Positions 14,919-19,970 of a stretch of 19,970 nt of DNA are shown piece by piece (the stretch's first letter is position 1; every line of letters starts with the position of its first letter). Made by a program: the position numbers and the translations under genes. The notes beneath the pieces are model-generated. The model was not told the DNA's origin and searched no databases. It was given only the letters and a program-made list of their open reading frames with translations. Location: NCBI GenBank assembly GCA_964482515.1, contig CAYZXT010000043.1:1-19970 (forward strand), given 5' to 3'. This DNA is from CAYZXT01 sp964482515. GTDB taxonomy: Bacteria; Elusimicrobiota; Elusimicrobia; FEN-1173.

Positions 14919-14941
14919 GACATCGGATGGTGAATTGTATA
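14919..14941. repeat. Second copy of the RlmD-like start element, with a plus-strand promoter
   Basis: Twenty of 23 bp match 14734-14756. On the minus strand it keeps TATACA and an ATG, but the reading frame closes after MSMADKE. On the plus strand it holds a perfect TTGACA (14917-14922) with TATACC 15 bp on (14938-14943), so it could serve as the promoter of the gene at 14990. The flanking 14844-14989 holds nothing else recognisable. Confidence 0.5.
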
Positions 14942-14989
14942 CCTTCAAGAATGAAGGGAGCATTCACATTCCGCAAACCGGGGGCGTAA

Positions 14990-15373
14990 ATGTCTGAAAT
15001 GCTATGGGGCGTGATCATCGGCGGGCTAATCGGCAGCGTGGGCACGATCGGCAGCTTGATCCTCAAAATGAACATGTGGCAGAAGGATAAAAGGTTTCAA
15101 TTCTTGGCTGAAAAAAGAGACCGCAGGGAAAAAACATTCGAAGACGCTTTTAAGAAGATCGAGGCGGGCTTGAGGTCCGATGCCTATGAACTGGACATGG
15201 CCGCCTCCGTGTTCAAGCTGTGCCCGACGAAAGTGGCGAGGGCCTACGACAACATGATGCTGGACAAAGACAAGACCCCTCTCAAGAAACGCCACCACCT
15301 GATGGTGATCTCAAACGCCATGAAAGAATCCATCGCCGACATCGAGAGCGCGATGGAAAAAACCTACAACTAG
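14990..15373 (+). CDS. Small membrane-anchored protein of unknown function
   Basis: This is the only convincing plus-strand gene. The 127 residues start with a glycine-rich membrane helix (LWGVIIGGLIGSVGTIGSLI, 5-24), then a charged, probably coiled-coil region (KDKRFQFLAEKRDRREKTFE) and a helical cytoplasmic domain with one cysteine (FKLCPTKVARAYDNMML). No family is recognised. The start has only a weak GGGGGC ribosome-binding site, but TTGACA and TATACC lie about 50-70 bp upstream. It sits between an intact gene end at 15377 and a duplicated copy of the same end at 14791-14843, so it probably arrived with a rearrangement. It faces the O-antigen ligase gene tail to tail with a 3-bp gap. Confidence 0.7.
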   Translation: MSEMLWGVIIGGLIGSVGTIGSLILKMNMWQKDKRFQFLAEKRDRREKTFEDAFKKIEAGLRSDAYELDMAASVFKLCPTKVARAYDNMMLDKDKTPLKKRHHLMVISNAMKESIADIESAMEKTYN

Positions 15374-15376
15374 CCT

Positions 15377-17305
15377 TCACTCCACCATCTTTCTGAGATA
15401 GACCGACGCTTCCGCGTTGGCGGGGTCGATTTCCATAACTTTCTTGAACTGCTCCGCCGCCGGCTTCAGCTTTCCTTCCAGATAAAAAACCTTCCCTAAA
15501 TTCAGGTGCGCGTCGAGCTGCGCGGGGTCGACCTCCACCGCCTTCTGCCAGTATTCCACCGCCTTGGCCCGGTCGCCGATCGTGAAATGGATGTTCCCTA
15601 AATTATTGTAGGGGCCGGGCCGCGCCGGGTCCATCCGCGTGACGCGCTCATAGGCCGCGATGGATTTGTCCGCCATGTCCCGCCGCACCACAGGCCGGCC
15701 ATCCGCGTCCTGCCCCTGGATCTCCTTGGCGTAGACGTAAGCCAGTTTCTCCCACACCAGGGATTCCTTGGGATATTCCCCCACCAGTTCTTCCAAATCC
15801 TCGATGGTCTTGGCCGGGTCCAACAGACGCTGGTCGAAGAAGTTGACGGCCTTGGCGTGTTCCCGCTGGGCTTTGTAGGGCTGTATGAGCCGTATCCCAA
15901 CGAGGACGAAGGACCAAAGCGCGGCCAGGACCAACGCCGCGCGCAGCGGCCAGGACGCGCGCCAATAGAATTCCAGGGAGCGGCCGGACGCCACGCTGCC
16001 CATCAAAAAGAAAAGCAGCCCGGCGCTGACGGAGAAGCGCAGGTCGACGGAAAACGCCGCCTGGGCGAAGATCGCGGCGACCGCACAGAAGACTGAGGCG
16101 CGCTCCGGGTCCAGGTCCGGGAAATTGACGGAAAACCGGCTTTGGTTGGTGAACATCCGCTTGGGAATGCCGCCGGTTCTCGCCCGGGACTGCGGACCCA
16201 CCGGAAGCATGGCGACGATCTGTCCCCAGAAGAAAATCCCCGCCATCAGCAGCCACAGCGCTAAGCCGATAAGGCCCATCTCCGCCAGGATCTGGAGGTA
16301 TTCGTTGTGCGCGTAATTGACGATGAACTTTCCCTCAGGCCATTTGCTCTTCAGGTCCTCGCCCGCAACGTCCGGAAAGTGGACGTGGAATTCCCCCGGC
16401 CCCACGCCGACCAGCGGCGCGGTCTTCCACAACTTGACCGTGTCGCGCCATATCTGGAGGTGCGCCTGGTCCCGCGTCCAGGTGTCCTGCGTCTTCCAAA
16501 CGAACACGCCGACGATGATCGCGAGGACGGTGAGCGCCGCGAGGAGGGTCCGTTTCCGTCCGTACAGGATGAAGAGGCCCGCCGCGAGGGCCGCGGAGAA
16601 ACCTATCCAGGCCGCCCGACTCCGCGTGAGGTAAAGCGCCGCAACGCCCGCGGCGATGGCGGCCGTCCAAAGAAGTCTTTCCCCACCTTTTTCCGCCGAC
16701 AGCCAAAGTCCCCATAGGATCGGCAGCGACACCGCGAGGTAGGTTCCGAAGAAGATCGGGTTGCCGAAGGTCCCCTGCACGCGGTCCATCTGCGGCACGA
16801 GAACAGGCCCCACGCCGCCGAAATACTGCAAAATCCCGTAGAGCGCGATCAAGCCCGCGCCCAGACCCCAGCCCATCAGGACCTTCCGGCGGCCGCCCTC
16901 CACATCGAGGACCTGGTCCGCCGTCCAGAAAGCGCCCAGCATCAGGAGCGCGCGGCGGATTTCCACGCCGCCCAGCGCCGGGTTCTCGGCAAAGGCCGCC
17001 CGCGCAGCGACGAAAGCCACCAAGCCCGCGGCCGCGGCCAGCAACGTCGCCTTGGAAAGCTTGAGCTGCCCGCGCCAGACGGCGCGCAGGAAGAAGGCAA
17101 AGGAGGCGACACAGATCCCCGCCTCCAGCGTGAGGAGCTTCGTGCGCACGAGCCGTTCGTCCGGCAGGAAGGCGGTGAGGAAGAACAGGGCCGCGAGCCC
17201 CCAGGCGAACACGGCGTCCCACAACTGGGCGGAACGGGCCGGGGGCACGGTCAGGAAGGTGAATATAGCGTTGAACGGCGATGACGACGGAGTTTTTGGG
17301 TTCAT
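15377..17305 (-). CDS. O-antigen ligase/polymerase-like membrane protein with C-terminal TPR domain
   Basis: This 642-residue protein has about ten to twelve membrane helices over residues 30-470, then a soluble C-terminus. The Wzy/WaaL-like signature includes GTFGNPIFFGTYLA (near 180), LTRSRAAWIGF (near 230) and the periplasmic loop ending in YAHNEYLQILAEMGLIGLAL (331-350). From about residue 545 on, tetratricopeptide repeats are visible (AAYERVTRMDPARPGPYNNL, AVEYWQKAVEVDP, AAEQFKKVMEIDP). Members with TPR tails occur among polymerases, ligases and protein O-oligosaccharyltransferases, so it may join glycans to lipid or protein acceptors. The ATG at 17305 is preferred over an in-frame GTG at 17335, though neither has a good ribosome-binding site. 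The last 12 codons are duplicated at 14791-14843. Confidence 0.9.
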   Translation of the reverse strand: MNPKTPSSSPFNAIFTFLTVPPARSAQLWDAVFAWGLAALFFLTAFLPDERLVRTKLLTLEAGICVASFAFFLRAVWRGQLKLSKATLLAAAAGLVAFVAARAAFAENPALGGVEIRRALLMLGAFWTADQVLDVEGGRRKVLMGWGLGAGLIALYGILQYFGGVGPVLVPQMDRVQGTFGNPIFFGTYLAVSLPILWGLWLSAEKGGERLLWTAAIAAGVAALYLTRSRAAWIGFSAALAAGLFILYGRKRTLLAALTVLAIIVGVFVWKTQDTWTRDQAHLQIWRDTVKLWKTAPLVGVGPGEFHVHFPDVAGEDLKSKWPEGKFIVNYAHNEYLQILAEMGLIGLALWLLMAGIFFWGQIVAMLPVGPQSRARTGGIPKRMFTNQSRFSVNFPDLDPERASVFCAVAAIFAQAAFSVDLRFSVSAGLLFFLMGSVASGRSLEFYWRASWPLRAALVLAALWSFVLVGIRLIQPYKAQREHAKAVNFFDQRLLDPAKTIEDLEELVGEYPKESLVWEKLAYVYAKEIQGQDADGRPVVRRDMADKSIAAYERVTRMDPARPGPYNNLGNIHFTIGDRAKAVEYWQKAVEVDPAQLDAHLNLGKVFYLEGKLKPAAEQFKKVMEIDPANAEASVYLRKMVE

Positions 17306-17407
17306 GAATGCGAGCCAGCCACAGGCGCTCGGCACGCGGGCGGGATACCCACAAAGCTTAGGAAATCATCAGCCGATCGGAAAGAAAAAACTTCCTTTAG
17401 CTCTGTC

Positions 17408-17495
17408 TGAATTTCGTCCGGGGACGTTCCCTCACGGGTCACTCCTCATAGATCGTTTCCCCCAACGATCTATGAGGCCGCCGGATCGAAATTCA
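17408..17495. repeat. Nested inverted repeats between thioesterase and O-antigen ligase genes
   Basis: A perfect 14-bp stem with a 6-nt loop (CCTCATAGATCGTT, 17444-17457, with 17464-17477) lies inside a second pair of arms, TGAATTTCGTCCGG (17408-17421) and CCGGATCGAAATTCA (17481-17495), matched except for one inserted base. It occupies the middle of the 229-bp gap 17306-17534. No T-run follows on the minus strand. It could end the thioesterase transcript, serve as an operator or leader for the ligase gene, or be a miniature palindromic element. Confidence 0.65.
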
Positions 17496-17534
17496 TCCAG
17501 CGCTTTTAGTTTAAAATCTCCGTCTTCGGAATTA

Positions 17535-17945
17535 TTACTTGTCTACGACGGCGGAGAGGAGCGTTCGGAGTTTATCGGGGATGCGGGTGGGTTTCCAGTG
17601 GCGGTTGACGAAGGGGTGTTTGCTGGAGCCTCGGGCAATGGTTTTGCCGTCACCGGTCCCGGTGACTTCGTAGGTAAACGTGATGGAGGCGCGGCCGAGA
17701 TCCGTGACGCGCGTGACGACGCGGATCAAATCGTCGTAACGCGCCGGCGACATATATTTACAGTGGACTTCCATGGCCGGGAGGATCACTTCCAGCTTCT
17801 CTTCCATTTCCCGGTAGCTGATGCCCAGACCGCGGATCAACTCCGTGCGGCCGCGCTCAAACAAGACGAGGTAGTGGGCGTAATACATCACGCCCATCTT
17901 GTCGACGTCGGCATAGGAAACGCGGTAACTCAGCTCGTTCTTCAC
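17535..17945 (-). CDS. Hotdog-fold acyl-CoA thioesterase (YbgC/4HBT-like)
   Basis: This 136-residue protein matches the 4-hydroxybenzoyl-CoA thioesterase/YbgC family. The N-terminal motif VSYADVDKMGVMYYAHYLVL (9-28) has the catalytic Asp (D15) followed by G18 and Y21, and FERGRTELIRGLG follows as in the family. LPAMEVHCKYMSPARYDDLI is the second conserved block. It probably hydrolyses short or medium acyl-CoA or acyl-ACP. The start is taken as GTG at 17945, where the family similarity begins; a TTG at 17960 is in frame but lies inside the 45-bp repeat. No Tol-Pal genes are nearby, so a YbgC role in that operon is not supported. Confidence 0.92.
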   Translation of the reverse strand: MKNELSYRVSYADVDKMGVMYYAHYLVLFERGRTELIRGLGISYREMEEKLEVILPAMEVHCKYMSPARYDDLIRVVTRVTDLGRASITFTYEVTGTGDGKTIARGSSKHPFVNRHWKPTRIPDKLRTLLSAVVDK

Positions 17946-17985
17946 GTTGCCGCCAGGCAACGTGCCAGTTTGTAGGATGGCATGG
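17941..17985 (-). repeat. 45-bp dispersed repeat, copy B
   Basis: This copy matches 3541-3585 except at two positions. Here the inverted repeat is perfect: CACGTTGCC (9 bp) pairs with GGCAACGTG around a 4-nt loop, and the GTG of the thioesterase gene is the last three bases of the stem. It lies about 36 bp after the PPi-phosphofructokinase terminator. A tandem ATGCCATCC duplication extends it at the upstream end. Confidence 0.85.
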
Positions 17986-17992
17986 ATGGCAT
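17942..17992 (-). other. Possible leader peptide inside repeat copy B
   Basis: From the ATG at 17983 the sequence reads MPSYKLARCLAAT and its TGA overlaps the thioesterase GTG; an in-frame ATG at 17992 adds MPS in front because of the 9-bp tandem duplication. The same peptide with one substitution is encoded in copy A. No ribosome-binding site is evident. Confidence 0.3.
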
Positions 17993-18020
17993 TCTAACAA
18001 ATTCCCTTTCGTTCTAATAA

Positions 18021-18052
18021 AAAAGCCCCCGGCATTTCCGCCGGGGGCTTTT
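18021..18052 (-). terminator. Intrinsic terminator of the PPi-phosphofructokinase gene
   Basis: A perfect 13-bp stem (AAAAGCCCCCGGC, 18021-18033, with 18040-18052) closes a 6-nt loop and is followed by TTTTTTATT on the minus strand. It lies 15 bp past the gene stop. Confidence 0.93.
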
Positions 18053-18066
18053 CCTGAAAACTCTTT

Positions 18067-19743
18067 TTACTTTTTCTTGCCCTGCTCGTACTGCAGCGTC
18101 TTGGTGGTGATGTCCGTGACGGACGCGGGGCCAAAGAACTGGATCGGGCCCGGGAAGACGTAATCGTCGTTCACGGCCCAGGCGTCGCGGCTCTTCTGCA
18201 GCGCGCGGAAGGGCGCGTCGTCCAGCTTCACCAGGGCCTTCTGGATGACGGGCTTGTCTTTGCCGTGGCGCTTCTCGATGTTCATCATCATGGTGAGGGG
18301 CACGCCGCCGCAGACCCATTGGGAGGCGGGCTTCACCAAACCCTGCACCGACGACAGGTAGCCGGTGAAACCGTTAAGCGCCAGCACCGCGGCATTGTAG
18401 CCGAGGGCGTAGCAATAGTTGGCGTCGAAGTTCGACGGCGCGCCGCAGCGGCCTTCGTATCCGAAGAAGTGGGTGATCGCGTTGAACTTGCCTTTGAAGG
18501 AACCGGACTTTTTCATCTCGTCCAAGTGGTGTTTCACCATCTCGACGAGCAGTTTCTCCGTGTCGATCAGCGACACCTGCACATTGCCGTGGGGGTCGCG
18601 GTCGAGCATCAGCTGGACCTGGATGCCGCGCGGCAACGATTTCATCAGCGGGCCGAGGTGCGCCGGCAGGAGGGAGACGACCGTGTCCCGCTTGTCCGTG
18701 AAGTTCGGCAGCGCCGCCAGCTTGGCCTCGTTGTGCGCCAGGACGTCATTCAGCGCGGAGATCAATTCCTTCATCTCCGGGATGAACTCGATCAGGCCTT
18801 CGGGGATCAGGATCACGCCGTAGTTCTTCTTCGCCTCGGCGCGTTTCGCGATGACCTGCGCGATGCCGTCCACCACGTTGGACAGCGTCAGGTTGTTGGC
18901 CAGGACTTCTTCCCCCACCAGAACGATGTTGGGCTGGGTCTTGAACCCGACCTCCAGAGTGATGTGGGAGGCGCTGCGGCCCATGAGGCGGATGAAGTGC
19001 CAGTACTTGCGAGCCGAGTTCACGTCGCGGCAAATGTTCCCGACCAGCTCGGAGTAGATCTTCGTCGCGGTGTCGAAGCCGAAGGAGGTCTCGATCTTGT
19101 CGTTCTTGAGGTCGCCGTCGATGGTCTTGGGCACGCCGATGACGCTGGTGGCGAGGCCGTTGGCCTTGAAATATTCCGCCAGCAGCGCGGCGTTGGTGTT
19201 GGAATCGTCGCCGCCGACCACGACCAAAGCGTCGAGTTCATTGTCGACCATGGTCTGTTTGGTCTGCGCGAACTGCTCCGGGGTTTCGATCTTGGTGCGG
19301 CCGGACTGGATCATGTCGAAGCCGCCGGTGTTCCGGTAGTCCGCCAGCAACGTTTCGGTGATCTCTTTGAATTTATTGTCGAGGATTCCGGACGGCCCGC
19401 CGAGGAAGCCGATGAGCCGGTTCCGCTTGTTGGCTTTCTTGAGGCCGTCGAAGAGGCCCGCGATCACGTTGTGTCCGCCGGGCGCCTGCCCGCCGGAAAG
19501 CACCACGCCGACGTTCACAGCCTTCTTGGAAACAACCGCGTTCTTTCCCTTGGCGAAGGTGACCGACGGCAATCCGTAGGTGTGGGAGAACAGCTTTTTG
19601 ACGGTCTCCTGGTCCGAAATGCTCTTCGTGGCCGCGCCCTTGCGCGCGACGACGCCCGCCGGTCCGCCCTTGAGGATCGCGGGCAACGCAGGCTTGAATT
19701 TCGTTCGTTCGATTTGCAGTTCGGATTTGCTTGAGGCCGGCAT
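18067..19743 (-). CDS. pfp: PPi-dependent 6-phosphofructokinase, long (plant PFP-like) type
   Basis: This enzyme phosphorylates fructose 6-phosphate with pyrophosphate, reversibly, in glycolysis and gluconeogenesis. The 558 residues match the long PFP clade. The PPi-specific signature is intact: GGDDS (177-181), where the second Asp (D180) replaces the Gly of ATP enzymes, and PKTIDGDLK (205-213) with the characteristic Lys. LSGGQAPGGHNVI (82-94) and the MGRSASHITLE substrate motif follow. The N-terminal extension of about 75 residues is usual for the clade. The ATG has AGGGAG at a 5-nt spacing. A class I aldolase gene ends 73 bp upstream on the same strand, so two consecutive glycolytic steps are encoded together, although a hairpin between them may limit read-through. 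Confidence 0.97.
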   Translation of the reverse strand: MPASSKSELQIERTKFKPALPAILKGGPAGVVARKGAATKSISDQETVKKLFSHTYGLPSVTFAKGKNAVVSKKAVNVGVVLSGGQAPGGHNVIAGLFDGLKKANKRNRLIGFLGGPSGILDNKFKEITETLLADYRNTGGFDMIQSGRTKIETPEQFAQTKQTMVDNELDALVVVGGDDSNTNAALLAEYFKANGLATSVIGVPKTIDGDLKNDKIETSFGFDTATKIYSELVGNICRDVNSARKYWHFIRLMGRSASHITLEVGFKTQPNIVLVGEEVLANNLTLSNVVDGIAQVIAKRAEAKKNYGVILIPEGLIEFIPEMKELISALNDVLAHNEAKLAALPNFTDKRDTVVSLLPAHLGPLMKSLPRGIQVQLMLDRDPHGNVQVSLIDTEKLLVEMVKHHLDEMKKSGSFKGKFNAITHFFGYEGRCGAPSNFDANYCYALGYNAAVLALNGFTGYLSSVQGLVKPASQWVCGGVPLTMMMNIEKRHGKDKPVIQKALVKLDDAPFRALQKSRDAWAVNDDYVFPGPIQFFGPASVTDITTKTLQYEQGKKK

Positions 19744-19768
19744 AGGTTCTCCCTGACTTTAAATTGAA

Positions 19769-19796
19769 CCCGCCCCCCAGTTTCCCGGGGGGCGGG
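19769..19796 (-). terminator. GC-rich hairpin between fbaB and pfp
   Basis: CCCGCCCCCC (19769-19778) pairs perfectly with GGGGGGCGGG (19787-19796) around an 8-nt loop. On the minus strand it is followed by TTCAATTT, a poor U-run, so partial termination after the aldolase gene or mRNA stabilisation is likely. Confidence 0.65.
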
Positions 19797-19816
19797 GGTA
19801 CAGAACGAATTATCGT

Positions 19817-19970
19817 TTAGGCGATCGTGATGTCTTTATCGAGATAAACGTCCTGAATGAGGTTCAATAGCTCCACGCCTTCCTTCATCGGGCGCTGGAA
19901 GGCTTTGCGGCCCGAGATGAGGCCCATGCCGCCGGCGCGTTTGTTGACGACGGCGGTGGTCACGGCTTCC
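19817..19970 (-). CDS. fbaB: Class I fructose-bisphosphate aldolase (FbaB type), C-terminal end only
   Basis: Only the last 50 or so codons are in the window. They read VNKRAGGMGLISGRKAFQRP then MKEGVELLNLIQDVYLDKDI and end in TAA at 19817. The GGMGLISGRKAFQRPMKEGV segment is the phosphate-binding end of the archaeal-type/DhnA class I aldolases, which cleave fructose 1,6-bisphosphate through a Schiff base. The catalytic lysine lies outside the window. Its position upstream of the PPi-phosphofructokinase gene fits glycolysis. Confidence 0.9.
   Translation of the reverse strand, partial: EAVTTAVVNKRAGGMGLISGRKAFQRPMKEGVELLNLIQDVYLDKDITIA

Noticed and set aside
14846..15075. Upstream part of the minus-strand frame ending in the duplicated TPR tail, as a complete 94-residue gene
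   Set aside because: Its first part is the reverse strand of the plus-strand gene and shows no similarity to the ligase-TPR protein; only the last codons are real homology.
17941..17985. TGCCTGGCGGC in the repeat resembles the start of E. coli 5S rRNA
   Set aside because: The match stops after 11 bases and no 5S structure follows.
17941..17985. Integron attC-like site, because of GTTGCC/GGCAAC hairpin arms
   Set aside because: The arms do not fit the core-site consensus (GTTRRRY/RYYYAAC), there is no integrase or cassette array, and the copies end on start codons.
18265..19734. Long plus-strand frame opposite the PPi-phosphofructokinase gene
   Set aside because: Same antisense artefact; the minus-strand frame carries all catalytic motifs.

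Overview
The window is a GC-rich, densely coded stretch of a bacterial chromosome. Almost every gene is on the minus strand; the one exception is a small gene at 14990-15373. Features pointing to a diderm (Gram-negative-type) bacterium are an O-antigen ligase/polymerase-like membrane protein, a predicted lipoprotein and a quinol-type nitric oxide reductase. A long PPi-type phosphofructokinase next to a class I (FbaB-type) aldolase, an indirect Asn/Gln-tRNA pathway (GatCAB) and a DUF1802 protein fit a less-studied, partly fermentative lineage. Elusimicrobiota is one candidate, but this is a low-confidence inference from gene content and no rRNA is present to settle it. No tRNA, rRNA, CRISPR array, transposase or integrase was seen, and no gap between genes exceeds about 250 bp.

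Layout, low to high coordinates: (1) 1-2400, a nitric oxide module: norZ (3' end outside the window) behind an Rrf2-family regulator with three cysteines, driven by a strong promoter with a perfect palindrome over the predicted start of transcription. (2) 2434-3545, a lipoprotein and a rhomboid-like membrane protein that lacks the catalytic serine. (3) 3605-4011, a cold-shock gene with a strong terminator and a long structured leader. (4) 4021-13336, nine tightly packed genes read DUF1802 > pcrA/uvrD > M20 peptidase > gatC > gatA > GT2 > DUF502 > NUDIX > gatB. Most junctions are 4-bp start/stop overlaps or gaps of a few bases, so the amidotransferase is interrupted by three envelope or housekeeping genes. 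(5) 13337-15376, a structured intergenic region, an RlmD/RumA-like RNA methyltransferase, and a rearranged patch with duplicated gene ends and the lone plus-strand gene. (6) 15377-17945, an O-antigen ligase-TPR fusion protein and a hotdog thioesterase. (7) 18067-19970, the PPi-phosphofructokinase and the end of fbaB, a glycolytic pair.

The most unusual signals are not protein families. A 45-bp repeat (two mismatches) occurs at 3541-3585 and 17941-17985, each time just after an intrinsic terminator and ending on the GTG start of an unrelated gene. It forms a hairpin containing that start and could encode a 13-residue peptide whose TGA overlaps the GTG. Second, the end of the O-antigen ligase-TPR gene is duplicated at 14791-14843 with only synonymous changes, together with a second copy of the methyltransferase start region. 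Third, the norZ/Rrf2 promoters share a 12-bp element.
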